DNA from: Halocaridina rubra
Taxonomy: Eukaryota; Arthropoda; Malacostraca; Decapoda; Atyidae
Direction: 5' to 3'
Length of the DNA: 64,000 nucleotides
Assembly (NCBI GenBank): GCA_037179515.1
Contig: JAXCGZ010021015.1
Location: forward strand, 31,886-95,885
This document shows positions 1-14,200 of the stretch, one piece after another (within the stretch, counting starts at the first letter, position 1; the number at the start of each line of letters is the position of its first letter). The position numbers and the translations under genes were made by a program. The notes below the pieces were generated by a model, which saw only the letters and a list, made by a program, of their open reading frames with translations, searched no databases and was not told where the DNA came from.

Positions 1-61
<61 letters not shown>
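1..61. repeat. (TA)n, window edge to RTE 3' end
   Basis: Abuts the RTE tail directly. Confidence 0.98.
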
Positions 62-63
<2 letters not shown>

Positions 64-314
64 ACCTTGGCTGTTTCCCCCTTTAATTGGGGGGTAGCCA
101 ACATCAAGAAAGGAAATCAATAAGGGGATTACTTTGCTCTATGGGCAATGACGAGGGAGCTAGCGACCGTTCAGATGGCACTGCTGGAGTGCCACAGCCC
201 TTCCTCCTGGCTCTTCCACAACCTGTGTCGCTTCACAACTGCCAACTCCTCCTACTGCCCCTACCACAGGGCTACCTCTGTAAGATGCAGCCCCGTGGTA
301 ACAGCAGATGCCCA

Positions 315-2274
315 TCAGAGCTGCGTCACAATCGCTCGCCGCTCATTCCTATTCCTAGCACGCTCGCTTGCTTCCCTCACATCCATCCTCCTATCATTCA
401 GGGCTCTCCTTACTCCATCCATCCATCCAAACCCATCAACTCTCGCATTCATCACCTTCTTCAGCAGCCTTTCATCATCCATCCTTTCCACATGGCCAAT
501 CCATCTCAGAACATTCATATCTACTCTGGCTGCAATTTCTCTCCTCACACCCGTTCTTGCTCTCACCACTTCATTCCTAACCCTATCCAATCGAGATACA
601 CCAATTATACTCCTCAGGCATTTCATCTCAAACCCATTTAGTTTCCGTCTCTCACTTACTTTCATACCCCATAACTCTGATCCATACATCACAGTTGGCA
701 CAACCACTTTCTCATACAAAACTTTCGTAGCATTCATTTCCAACCCTCTTTTCTTCATCACTCCTTTCAATGCACCCAACACTTTACATCCTTCATTCAC
801 TCTGTGACACACATCTGCTTCCACTCCACCATTTGCAGCTATAACCGAGCCTAAATACTTAAACTGATTAACCTCCTCAAGTGTCTCTCCATTCAACATA
901 ACATTCAATCCAGCACCATCCTCATTTCTTGTACACCTCTTAACCTTACTCTTTCCCACATTCACTCGCAACTTCCTTCTCACACACCATTCCAAATTCT
1001 GACACAGCTTTTCCTCTGAATCTGCCACCACCACAGTATCATCTGCAAACAGCAACTGATTCAGCTCCCACTCATTATCATCCCCATCTACCATTCTCAA
1101 ACCTCGACCACGCACTCGCTCATTCACCTCTCTTACAACTCCATCAATATACAAATTGAACAGCCATAGTGACATCACACATCCCTGTCTCAGTCCCACA
1201 CTCACTTCATTCCCTACCCTAACACAAGTTCTACTGCCCTCATACAAACTCTTCACTGCATGCAACAATTTACCATTAATTCCATTTAATCTCAAAACAT
1301 TCCACATAGCCTCTTAATCAATTCTATCATATGCTTTCTCCAGATCCAAAAATGCAAAATACACATCCTTACCCTTTGCTAAATATTTCTCACATAACTG
1401 CCTAACTATAAAAATCTGATCTATACAACCTCTACCTCTCCCAAACCACTTTGCACTTCCGCGATCACCTATTCTGTCTTATCCCTAATCCTATTAACCA
1501 GTATCCTACCATACACTTTTCCTACCACACTCAACAAACTTATACCCCAAAAATTACTGCATTCATACACATATCCCTTACCTTTGTATAGGGGCACTAT
1601 ACAGGCAATCACCCATTCCACTGGCACCAATGACAACATAAAGCATATATTAAACACTCACTAACCATTCCAATGCAGTCACACCCCCTTCTTTCAACAT
1701 CTCCGCTCTCACACCATCCATTCCAGGTGCTTTACCTGCTTTCGCTTCATACAGTGCCCTTTTTACCTTCTCTCTTGTAATCTCTCTCATTTTCATCTCC
1801 CATTACTGGCCCTTGAACCCTCCACTGCCACTATAGCTGCCTCTCTATCTTCCTCAACATTCAGCAAGCACTCAAAATATTCTGGCCATCTTTTCCTTGC
1901 ATCATTTCCTCTTAACTTCTGTCCATTCACATCTTTCACTGTCTCTTCCATCCTTGATCCACCCGTCCGTACTCTCTTCACTTCTTTCCTAAACTTCTTT
2001 TTATTCATAAACTACTAAAATCCTGTCCCCACCTAACATTTGCCAACCTCTTCTCTTCCTCTACCTTCCGCTTGGTTTCCACATTTTTCTCCCTATATCT
2101 TTCATACTTCTCCCTACTTTTACACTGTAGCCATTCCTCAAAAGCCCTCCTTTTCTTTTCCACCTTCATTTTCACCCCTTCATTCCACCACTTGCTGCCC
2201 CTCCTCATGCCACCTCCAACAAACCTCTTTCCACACACATCACTTGCATGTCCCACAAAACATTCTTTCATCAA
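315..2274 (-). pseudogene. RTE LINE reverse transcriptase remnant
   Basis: Minus-strand fragments give the linker (2,005-2,274), the early RT motif PLYKGKGYVYECSNFWGISL (1,469-1,657), FAFLDLEKAYDRID with a stop right after it (about 1,312-1,370), and a 330-residue block (315-1,307). That block has GLRQGCVMSLWLFNLYID, LLFADDTVVVADS (catalytic F/YADD box), GSVIAANGG and the C-terminal WIGHVERMDDERLLKK typical of RTE elements. At least four frame breaks are visible. Charged lysine-rich linkers precede the RT. Its product would copy the LINE transcript at the nick made by the endonuclease. Confidence 0.85.
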
Positions 2275-2292
2275 CCCCCATTCCTTCCCTAA

Positions 2293-3290
2293 CTACCCAA
2301 CTTCTCTTTCTTTCACCCTGTCATATGCCACTCTCAACCTGTCCTGATATTCCAGTCTCTTCTCTGGCTTTTTCAACTCTTCCACCTTCACTATTTCCCT
2401 TCTACATCCCCCAACACTATTTCCCCACTCTTTTGCTACTACCACTTTTGCTTCAACCAAAAAATGATCAGCCATCCCTGCAGCCACACCCCTGAATGCA
2501 TGTACATCTTTCATTCTACCAACCATGCTCTTTGCTACCAACACATAATCCATCATTGCTCTTTCTTTCACTCTTCCATTTGCCACTCTCATCCATGTAT
2601 ACTTATTTATTAACTTCTTCAAATAAACTATTACCTATCACCAACTCTTGCTCCACACACATATCTAACAGTCTCTCACCACTCTCATTCCCACCTGGTA
2701 CCCCATACTTTCCTACAACACCTTCTATCTCTCCATCACCAACTCTGGCATTCAAGTCACCCAACACAACTACATAGTTCCTTCTACTCAGACCATCCAC
2801 ACATCTAGTTACCTCATTCCAGAATTCATCCCGCTCTTCCTCACTTCTCACACATCCTGGCCCGCCCATACGCACTAACGAAAGCCCAACATTCCCTTTC
2901 TATCCTAGCCCTCACCTACATCAGCCTAGATGACACTTCTTTCCATTCCACTACCTGATTTACCATCCATTCACTCAGCAATAATGCCACACCTTCTCTC
3001 GCTCTCCCCCTTTCAACCCCAGACACCCTACCCGTCACATCACCAAATGCCACTTCTCCTTTTCCTTTCATCTTCGTCTCACACAATGCCAATACATCCA
3101 TCCTCCTCCTACCAAACATATATTCAATCTCACATCTTTTGCTCTCTATCGTACAACAACCACGCACATTTAGACAACCCAAAACTAGAGTATGGGGAGA
3201 AGTTATTCTCCCCTCTACTCCCCTTCTTCTTTGACGTCTCGCAGGAGGTTGATACAAGGGGGGGATTCCTAGTCCCCCCGCCCCGTCCAC
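2293..3290 (-). pseudogene. RTE LINE apurinic-like endonuclease remnant
   Basis: Broken minus-strand reading frames show the AP-endonuclease order of an RTE element. These are a start region MDGAGGLGIPPL, then LVLGCLNVRG, DVLALCETKMKG (catalytic Glu region), EGVALLLSEW, YVVVLGDLNARVGDGE (GDLN motif) and AMMDYVLV followed by MADHFLVEAKV (the conserved D-H end). The enzyme nicks target DNA to prime reverse transcription. Frame changes near 2,610 and 2,900 and later stops make it inactive. The N-terminal leader also encodes a Pro/Arg stretch that is shared with the 250-bp derivative at 8,947. Confidence 0.85.
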
Positions 3291-3386
3291 TTTTAGTCGC
3301 CTTTTACCACATGCAGGGAATACGTTGAGGCTATTCTTTGATGTTGTGCCCGGAAATCAGTAAGAATTTCGAGGAGAATGGCTCAG

Positions 3387-3844
<458 letters not shown>

Positions 3845-3933
<89 letters not shown>
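3845..3933. repeat. (TA)n, 89 bp
   Basis: Between MITE 3,518-3,842 and element 3,934-4,950. One AATA interruption near its end. Confidence 0.97.
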
Positions 3934-4400
3934 CAGTAACCCCTCGCCATATCGCGAATTCAGTGCATCGCGGATTTTTTTGTGGGGGGGGATTTTTTTA
4001 ATAGATGATTATGACACCAGGACGGGCAAGAAAATGATCAAATAAAACAGCTTTATCAGGCTGTAAAGAGAAACAGAGATGGAGAATGTAATGACTTGTC
4101 AGATTTGAAGGGATTATAAAAGATGTGTAATGAATATCCAATTCTCTACTGGGTTTAAGTATTCCTCTGCATTACTTTCATGATGTCTATTCCAAAAATT
4201 CTCCTAGATATTATTATTATTATTATTGGCGACAATAATTTTCCTTTGATGATGATTGTGGAGATTATTATTATTATTGTTATTAAGGGCTCATCATTGT
4301 TTGTACGTCTGTTGGTTTAATTACTTTAATAACTGTGTACAGTGCCCCTCCCTAGTTAGCTGGGACAAACGGAGTGTGGGGGGGTTGGGTTGAATAGAAT

Positions 4401-4431
<31 letters not shown>

Positions 4432-4950
4432 AATCTTTAAGTAACTCTTGTTCATTCAACCAAAACTACATTATTTATAGTAAAAATAATGGTTTAATTA
4501 CGAATTCGTAGTAATAATGATAATAATAATAATAATAATAATAATCTCCCCAATCATCATCAAAGGAAAATTATTTTTGCCAATAATACTAATAATAATA
4601 ATAATAAAAAGATCTAAGGAGAATTTTTAGAATAGACATCATGAAAGTAATGCAGAGGTATAGTAAACCCAGCAGAGAGCTGGATATTCCTTACACATCT
4701 TTTATAATCCCTTCACATCTGACAGGTCATTACACTCTCCATCTCGTTTCTCTTTACAGCCTGATAAAGGCCGTTTTATTTTATCATTTTTGGCCTGTCC
4801 TGGTGTCATAATCATCTTTATTTTTTATTTTTTATTTTATTTTTATTTTATTTATTTATTTATTTTTTTTTTTGCTGATGCTACTTCGCGGTTTTCCTGG
4901 TTCGCGCCAGGTTCCGGAACCGAACTACCGCGATAAGGGGGGAAACACTG
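3934..4950. mobile_element. Tigger-derived non-autonomous element with foldback core
   Basis: Its termini are CAGTAACCCCTCGCC and GGGGGGAAACACTG, with TA on both sides. The right end is the reverse complement of the left ends of the elements at 17,371 and 56,900, so it lies in the opposite orientation to those. The core is the foldback module described at 4,005-4,815. Confidence 0.8.
4005..4815. repeat. Foldback module, arms about 210-260 bp
   Basis: The left arm (from TTATGACACCAGGACGGGC through GATGTCTATTCC, then GATGATTGTGGAG) is repeated in reverse complement near 4,545-4,815. Between the arms lie (ATT)n and (GA)n simple repeats. Three more copies sit at 19,605-20,500, 57,018-58,035 and 59,570-60,468. 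Transcribed, it would form a long hairpin. Confidence 0.85.
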
Positions 4951-4954
4951 TATA

Positions 4955-5060
<106 letters not shown>

Positions 5061-5086
5061 CAGTGAACTGTTAACATACAGTCTAA

Positions 5087-6896
<1,810 letters not shown>

Positions 6897-6898
6897 TA

Positions 6899-8348
6899 CA
6901 GTTTTGCCTCACTTATCGCGGTAGTTCGGTTCCGGGACCCGGCGCGAACCCGGAAGTCCGCGGAGTAGGATCAGCCTATATGTACATAGATATTTTAATG
7001 TATTTTTACGTTTACACTGTATAAACCCTCCCTGTACTGTTAAAAAAACACCCTTTACATTATAAATAACAGCAAGCAACGTAATTTTTTTATGAAAGTG
7101 ATAGGAAAACTTACCGTCAATGAAGTGATGATGACTTGACATACATAGGTTCCATATTTTACAATAATTTTTACGTTTACGTAAAATAGCGGCCGACATC
7201 CACAAACTTTTTTCCTTCTTTCAACATATCTAAGAGTTTTACTTTATCTACAATGGTTAACATTTTCCTTTGCCGCTTAGGCTCACTAGAAGAAGCCTTA
7301 GAAGATGAAGGATGCTTGGGAGGCATTGCAAAGGTTAAAATATGCGAGTTAAAAAGTCACAAGCAAAACATATTAAGAATAATAAGCACAATGTGAATGG
7401 CCTTTGTTCGAAGCGCTGATAGCGGTATCGTATTTTACATGTTGCAATACTGTTAGTATTTATGTTTTTTACTATTTTTTACTGTTACATTATTCTTAGG
7501 CTAAGAAATACATTTTTTTATCAATAAAATCATGAAACTACTGGAAATATAAATATATATGCTAGCTCACGTAGCTTCGACTCCAATACATTGTATGCTA
7601 TCGAACACAAGCAAAGCGTTTAATAAGCACAACATGAACGGCGCACACGTAAGTTAGACTGAACGAGTCTTTGTCCAAAACGCTGATAGCGGTATCGTAT
7701 TTTACATGTTGCAATACTGTTAGTATTTATGTTTTTTACTATTTTTTACTGTTTTAATATTCTTAGGCTAATAAATACGTTTTTTTTATCAATAAAATCA
7801 TGAAACTACTGGAAATATAAATATATATGCTAGCTCACGTAGCTGCGACCCCAATGCATTGTACGCTATCGAACACTATTTCGTATGATGCAATACTGTG
7901 AGTTATACTGTACGTACGTATATCATTCAGTTATTAGTACAATGTATATTAATTTAAAATTCATCTACTTATTTGATGATTGTACAAAATCTATTGTATT
8001 TATTCATTGTAATTTGGACCAAATATTCCTTTTGTAAAGATTATACTGTACTTTTCAACAGAGGTGGTCAATAAACTGCATCTATCTATCTATCTACATA
8101 TCTACATTTGTTTTTTACTATTTTTTACTGTTTTATTATTCGTAGGCTGGGAAATAATTTTTTTTTATCAATTTGATAATGAAATATGTTTTTTTCAATT
8201 AAAAAAAAAATGAAAATACTGAGAATTTTTTTTTTAATATTTTAATATTTTTGCATATACCCATGAAAAAATAATAATTTATCCCAAAAGAAAAACGCGA
8301 TAGAATGAGAAAGCGAACCAAGAAGCGCGAATAACTGGGGTAATACGT
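6899..8348. mobile_element. Tigger-derived element with transposase N-terminus
   Basis: It starts CAGTTTTGCCTCAC and ends in a decayed GGGGTAATACGTTT, flanked by (TA)n. It has a single monomer of the 160-bp satellite. It also has the first codons of a transposase on the minus strand (7,177-7,326) and, upstream of that start, a duplicated subterminal block (GCGCTGATAGCGGTATCGTA at about 7,411 and 7,679). Confidence 0.85.
7177..7326 (-). pseudogene. Tigger transposase N-terminal remnant (49 codons)
   Basis: The ATG at 7,326-7,324 opens MPPKHPSSSKASSSEPKRQR, then KMLTIVDKVKLLDMLKEGKK, then FVDVGRYFT and a TAA. This is the basic leader and the first helices of the CENP-B-like helix-turn-helix that Tigger/pogo transposases use to bind their termini (KMLT...K..LLDMLKEGK...VGR). 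The rest of the transposase, including the DDE catalytic domain, is absent, and the frame runs into the internal satellite monomer. A second copy of the same start is at 21,573-21,656. This ties the whole 'ATCGCG'-ended MITE family to Tigger elements. It cannot encode an active enzyme. Confidence 0.8.
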
Positions 8349-8349
8349 T

Positions 8350-8456
<107 letters not shown>

Positions 8457-8634
8457 GGTATACCTCACCCAACGTCGGTAATTGTTTCCAAGAGAGACGA
8501 CTTAAGTCAAAAAACGACTTAAATCGAATTAGCTTGTCTCTAGGCTAGCCTAGATATACAGATATACTGTAGTAGTAGTATAGTTGGGTGGGATATGCCT
8601 TTTACAACGGCTCCCAAGTCTTGGTTTTGCTTTG

Positions 8635-8907
8635 CTAAATTGTTTGTGCGGTTTTTATTATTTGATTTCTTTTTCTACATATTCTTTTTATAAATTTTTT
8701 TCTTTCTTTGACGTCTTTTTCACTACAATATCTAAATAACAATATATTAGCAATTATTTCAATTTTCTTTTCTATATATGGTTGTGCTAAAAAACTATAT
8801 TCTGTTCTTATTTGTGCATATGCTTCACAAAATAGTAGAAAATGTTCTAGGCTCTCTTCACACTGTTCACACGTTGGGCAGGTAGTATCTTTATTTTTAA
8901 ATTTATG
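8635..8907 (-). pseudogene. LINE C-terminal zinc-knuckle fragment
   Basis: The minus strand encodes FTVHKFKNKDTTCPTCEQCE and then ESLEHFLLFCEAYAQIRTEY, followed by a basic tail. The C-x2-C, then E-H-F-L-L-x-C pattern is the zinc-binding end of many non-LTR retrotransposon ORF2 proteins (zf-RVT type). No RT motif is attached. The fragment joins a TA-flanked repeat on the right. Clade not assigned. Confidence 0.6.
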
Positions 8908-8946
8908 TACAGTAAACAAATTAATGAACTCTATTATGCCGTTGGC

Positions 8947-9196
8947 CCTGTGGGCGGGGGCCCGGGGGCGGCACAATATCAAAGAATAGCCTCACCGTAT
9001 TCCCTGCGTGTCGTAAAAGGCGACTAAAAGTGGACGGGGCGGGGGGACTGGGAATCCCCCCTCTTGTACCAACCTCCTGTGAGACGTCAAAGAAGAGGGG
9101 GAGTAGAGGGGAGAATAACTCCTCCCCAAACTGTTTTCCTTTTTTGATGTCGGCTACCCCCCAATTAAAGGGGGAAACAGCCAAGGTATATGTATG
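8947..9196 (+). mobile_element. SINE-like RTE derivative, 250 bp, with 15-bp target duplication
   Basis: The first ~170 bp match the RTE 5' leader (minus strand of about 3,180-3,355). The last ~60 bp match the RTE 3' end (minus strand of 62-120: GGCTACCCCCCAATTAAAGG, then AAACAGCCAAGGTA). The direct repeat TATTATGCCGTTGGC flanks it at 8,932-8,946 and 9,197-9,211. The uninterrupted site exists at about 61,320. It therefore moved as a unit with only the two ends of the RTE element. Confidence 0.88.
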
Positions 9197-9459
9197 TATT
9201 ATGCCGTTGGCAACAGGCTTAGCATGGGACGTGCATGGTGGCCAGTGTTGCCAGATAAAGCAGATGTTTTTATTTTCAAATGTATCGTACATTTTAAGAT
9301 ATATATTAATTACAAGATGGTAGTACTGTAATTTAAATAAAAATGTACTTCATCTTTAAGATACTTGAAATAACTTACCAGCTTACATGTATGTGTTTTA
9401 TATTTATCATTTCTCTCATTTATGTATTCTGGCAACACTGATGGTGGCAGTGAGGACGA

Positions 9460-10320
9460 GGATGCATACGTTTTGTCACACTTCTGTATCAGCTGATGCG
9501 CCCGCACATGCTATTTCCCTGACAATATTATATTAAAAATATATTTGCTGTTTGTTCTTAATGCTTTTTGTCAATTTTCTTCATAATATCCGATCGCATT
9601 AAGCTGTAGATGAGTAGGATGCGAGAGAACGAACCTCTATCGGCAAACGTTTTGTCACTTCCGTATCAGCTGATGCACCCTCACACGCTATTTCCCTGAC
9701 GATATTATATTAAAAATATGTTTGCTGTTTGTTCTTAATGCTTTTGTCAATTTTCTTCATAATATCCGATCGCATTAAGCTGTAGAAGAGAGAGTAGGAA
9801 GCAGGAGAACGAACCTCTATCGGCAAACGTTTTGCTACTTCCGTATCAGCTGATGCACCCTCACACGCTATTTCCATGACAATATTATATTAAAAATATG
9901 TTTGCTGTTTGTTCTTAATGCTTTTTGTCAATTTTCTTCATAATATCCGATCACATTAATCTGTAGAAGAGGAGTAGGATGTGGGAGAACAAACCTCTAT
10001 CAGCAAACGTTTTGCTACTTCCGTATCAGCTGATGCACCCTCACACGCTATTTCCCTGACGATATTATATTAAAAATATGTTTGCTGTTTGTTCTTAATG
10101 CTTTTATTCAATTTTCTTCATAATATCCGATCACATTAATCTGTAGAAGAGGAGTAGGATGCTGGGAGAACAAACCTCTATCAGCAAACGTTTTGCTACT
10201 TCCTTATCATCTGATGCACCCTCACACGCTATTTCCCTGACAATATTATATTAAAAATAACTTTGCTGTTTGTTCTTAATGCTTTTTTTTATATTTTCTT
10301 CATAATATCCGATCATAGCC
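9460..10320. repeat. 180-bp tandem array, about 5 units
   Basis: CCGTATCAGC starts at 9,661, 9,841 and 10,021, and variants extend the array on both sides. The unit is exactly 60 codons. On the minus strand it is largely open (see 22,986-23,345 for the readable copy). Neighbouring units are more than 90% alike by eye. Confidence 0.9.
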
Positions 10321-10583
10321 AGTTTATTGTCCAGCGTTATAGCATGACGCTTAGCACTTGCACTAGGAATTTTAATAAGATTTTATATACTTTTATTCTT
10401 ATTTATTGTACAATAACATGATTTTATGTGCTTTTGTTTTTATTTATTGTACAGTAACATGATTTCATGTGCTTTTAATGGTTTTCTAGTGATATTATGA
10501 TTCCAATATTTATAGCGGAGAGACGTAAAGTTGATTATAATGACGTATAATCGAGAACAACTTAACTCAAAACGACTTAAGCC

Positions 10584-10587
<4 letters not shown>

Positions 10588-10673
<86 letters not shown>
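10588..10673. repeat. (TA)n, 86 bp
   Basis: Between ACGACTTAAGCCAAGG and the inverse satellite element. Confidence 0.97.
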
Positions 10674-10679
<6 letters not shown>

Positions 10680-10683
10680 CATA

Positions 10684-12142
10684 CAGTGTTAACCCGGTTA
10701 TTCGCGCCTCTTGGTTCGCATTCTCACTCTATCGCGGTTTTTTTTTTGGATAAACTATTATTTTATTTTATGGGTATACGCAAAAATATTAAAATATTGA
10801 AAAAAAAACATTTTCAGTATTTTCATTTTTTTTTTTGAAATTTACGTTGCGTGCTGTTATTTATAATGTAAAGGGTGTTTTTTAAACAGTGCAGGGAGGG
10901 TTTATACAGTTCGTAAACGAAAAAATAATTGTAAATGAGTATGTGTGTCACGTCATCATCACCTCATTCATGGTAATTTTATCTATCACTTTCATAAAAA
11001 TTTACGTTGCTTGCTGTTATTTATAATGTAAAGAGTGTTTTTTTAGCAGTGCAGGGAGGGTATATACAGTACGTAAACGAAAAAATAATTGTAAATGAGT
11101 ATGTATGTCACGTCATTATCACCTCATTCACCGTAATTTTATCTATCACTTTCATAAAAATTTACGTTGCTTGCTGTTATTTATAATGTAAAGGGTGTTT
11201 CTTTAACAGTGCAGGGAGGGTTTACACAGTACGTAAACGAAAAAATAATTGTAAATGAGTATGTATGTCACGTCATTATCACCTCATTCACCGTAATTTT
11301 ATCTATCACTTTCATAAAAATTTACGTTGCTTGCTGTTATTTTTAATGTAAAGGGTGTTTCTTTAACAGTGCAGGGAGGGTTTATACAGTACGTAAACGA
11401 AAAAATAATTGTAAATGAGTATGTATGTCATGTCATTATCACCTTATTCACCGTAATTTTATCTATCACTTTCATAAAAATTTACGTTACTTGCTGTTAT
11501 TTATAATGTAAAGGGTGTTTTTTTAACAGTGCAGGGAGGGTTTATACAGTACGTAAACGAAAAAATAATTGTAAATGAGTATGTATGTCACGTCATTATC
11601 ACCTCATTCACCGTAATTTTATCTATCACTTTCATAAAAATTTACGTTGCTTGCTGTTATTTATAATGTAAAGGGTGTTTTTTCAACAGTGCAGGGAGGG
11701 TTTATACAGTACGTAAACGAAAAAATAATTGTAAATGAGTATGTATGTCACGTTATCATCACATTCACGGTAAGTTTTCCTATCACTTTCATAAAAATTT
11801 ACGTTGCTTGCTGTTATCTATAATGTTAAGGGTGTTTTTTTTAACAGTGCAGGGAGGGTTTATACAGTACGTAAACGAAAAAATAATTGTAAATGATATG
11901 TATGCCACGTCATTATCACCTCATTCACTGTAGTTTTATCTATCACTTTCATAAAAATTTACGTTGCTTGCTGTTATTTATAATGTAAAAGGTGTTTTTT
12001 AACCGTGCAGGGAGGGTTTATACAGTGTAAACGTAAAAATATATTAAAATATCTATGTACATATAGGCGGATCCTACTTCGCGGATTTCCTGGTTCGCGG
12101 CAGGTCCCGGAACCGAACTACCGCGATAAGTGAGGCAACACC

Positions 12143-12143
<1 letters not shown>
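10684..12143. mobile_element. Tigger-derived element with 160-bp satellite (inverse copy)
   Basis: It begins CAGTGTTAACCCGG and ends GTGAGGCAACACCG between two (TA)n tracts. It is the reverse-complement counterpart of 5,319-6,779 and nearly the same length. Confidence 0.88.
10845..12040. repeat. 160-bp satellite array, 8 units (inverse copy)
   Basis: GCAGGGAGGG recurs at about 10,891, 11,051, 11,211, 11,371, 11,531 and 11,691, then two more times. One unit near 11,768 keeps CACGGTAAGTTTTC, a good 5' splice-site match, where the other units have CCGTAATTTT. Confidence 0.9.

Positions 12144-12221
<78 letters not shown>
12144..12221. repeat. (TA)n, 78 bp
   Basis: Right border of the inverse satellite element. 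Beyond it, 12,222-12,654 holds no recognised feature. Confidence 0.97.
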
Positions 12222-12227
<6 letters not shown>

Positions 12228-13126
12228 TAGTTTACAGGGAGGTGTACGCAACTGCTTTTCTTAAATTTTTACTTGTGTTTTTGAGTGACTAAGTGCTTAG
12301 TGGAAAACTTTACCATAATTTCCCTAAATCTGAAATCCTGCAGAGTATTGTGAGTACAAAGCTTATATTTGTTGTATGACGAGACTGTCCAAAATATTAA
12401 AGGAAAAAAATTGAGAACATTTTCGTGAGGGGAGAGAGAAGCTGCTGTCCTGTTTTGCCTTGAAGGAAATTTAAAAGAGTTGCCAGAGGTGAAGCCATCA
12501 CATCACATTACCTAATTTTTTGTGCAAACTGGGGAAAGCTCTTAAGCCGTTTACCTGATCCTGTGGTTCCATATATTGTTAAAATCAGTATCCTTCCCAT
12601 TTATATTAACTTGTTAGTTAGTTTGATACACGAAATAATTGAATAATTAAATAAATACCAAATATCCACCTGTCAACAGTACTGAGTTAAGTTGCCAAGT
12701 AGTACAGCTGTCTTATTTTCTTCATTTTTTTGCTTTTCTTTTAGCTTTCTCTTTTACTATTTTTTTTATTTTGTATATATATTGAGTTAAATGTAAAGTC
12801 TAATCCTGTGATAACATATCTTGGTTAGCAAGTGAGTTTATCAGTTAGGAAGAATATATAGCAGAAACAGGTGGGTGCCTCCTCAGACACATATTCGAAT
12901 TTTCCTTTTTTTGTTTTGTTGCATTTTTTTTCTTTTTCTTTTTATCCTTAAATTACCATGGTCAAGTTTTTAAGTTAAGATGTGTGTTACCAGAAAAGAG
13001 ATAAATTGAGTCACTAAGCACTTATATGGAGATATAAAAATTCTGTGTGAAGCTCAAATAAAAGGTTTTTTTTTTTTTTTCCTCTCTCTTCTTCTTTCTA
13101 TATTCTGTGAGAGGGAGAACATAAAA

Positions 13127-14200
13127 ATGAGGCCATCTCTGTCCCAAACCTCTCCCATCCATGGGTCGGTAGGAGGGGTAGCCATTAGGAGACTTAAACA
13201 GAAAATCAAGAATTTACAGGCAATGGTTATAAGCCTTGATGACAAAATTCGGAATATGGATGGAGAAATGAAAGAGAATGAAACACTCAGAGAGCAAATA
13301 AGATCTTTGTAGGAAGCAAATAAAGCACAAGGGCAGGAGAGAAAGGAACTAGAAAAAAGAATAAAGAAGCTGGAAGGGGAAAAGAGTCAACTAGAAACTA
13401 GAATATCTAAACAAGAAGATAAAAACAAACAGCTGAATGACAACCTAAAGGAATTAGATGTTAGTTCACTGCTCTCTTCTGAGAGAGACGTGATTGCTGC
13501 TTGGAATATCCAGATTAAGGAAAACATTGAACAGTTCAGAAAAGAGTTCCAGGAGCTGAATATGGAAAATGATGCCATGAAAACTTCCTTTGCTGATGCA
13601 CTAAAGGGGAATGTGGCAGTAAAAGAGGCTGTAAAGGTGGTGGCACTGGAAAACATACAAACAGTTGACTATAAAGGGACAGTAATCGAAAAAATGAAAG
13701 ACGTTGTGATGGAAAGGGCAAACCCACTCATCAGACAGGCACTTGATAAGGAGAAGACAGTGGTAATCTCAGGCATAAGCGAATCCCAGGAGCCAACATG
13801 GCAGGGGAGACTTTAAGAAAATAAAGCTAGGGTTGTAGACCTGATAAGAAAGCTTGGAGTAGTTTGTGGTCCTGAGGATATTGTAAACATACACCAACTA
13901 GGTAAATATTCGAGGGAAGAAAAGCCGAGACCAACAAAAATAACCTTTGAGAGAGGGGAAACGTGTTGGGAAATATTGTTGAGAAAAAAAAGTCTAAAAG
14001 ACCTTCAAGAATTCAAAGAAGTGTTCATTAGACGATACAGAACACAGGAAGAGATGGGAAAGATAAAAAACTTGTTGCAAGAGGCAAGAAGGTTAAATGA
14101 TGAAAGAAATGAAGGAGAAGAAAAATTTTCATTTCAGAGTTCTTCCAGACAAAGGGGAGATAAAGAAGATAATGACAGAAGATCAGGGGATGGGGCCTCA
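13127..14200 (+). pseudogene. LINE ORF1-like coiled-coil protein region
   Basis: In one frame it reads RRLKQKIKNLQAMVISLDDK, EKRIKKLEGEKSQLETRISK and FRKEFQELNMENDAMKTSFA. These are heptad-rich coiled coil, as in trimerising LINE ORF1 proteins. A C-terminal basic domain follows (VDLIRKLGVVCGPEDIVNIH, FKEVFIRRYRTQEEM). Such proteins bind the element's RNA. In-frame stops interrupt it at 13,310-13,312 (TAG) and 13,814-13,816 (TAA). It is notable that this region stays in the same frame as the endonuclease that follows, with no stop between 13,816 and 15,023. Either the two were one polyprotein or a separating stop has been lost. No zinc knuckle seen. Confidence 0.7.

Larger units (their letters stand above)
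62..3355 (-). mobile_element. RTE-type LINE, decayed, near full length
   Basis: Read on the minus strand, the element begins near 3,355 with a GC-rich 5' leader. It runs through endonuclease and reverse-transcriptase regions and ends near 62 with a 3' tail (CAGCCAAGGTAGA) that runs straight into (TA)n. Many stops and frameshifts break the coding region. Its 5' leader recurs at 8,947-9,196 and 44,305-44,470, and its 3' tail recurs at 9,140-9,190. The RTE assignment rests on the LNVRG-type endonuclease start, the RT C-terminus ending WIGHVERMDD, and the absence of a separate ORF1. Confidence 0.85.
8908..10340. repeat. Part of the 'CACCTAGTTC' TA-element family
   Basis: Starting with AGTAAACAAATTAATGAACT, this matches the interior of the elements at 34,841, 56,150 and 61,042. 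It contains their gene-less core and a 180-bp tandem array, but neither terminus. A 250-bp retroposon is inserted at 8,947-9,196. Confidence 0.75.

Noticed and set aside
148..807. 219-codon open frame on the plus strand
   Set aside because: It is the antisense of the RTE reverse-transcriptase region, and its Ser/Thr/His-rich translation has no domain.
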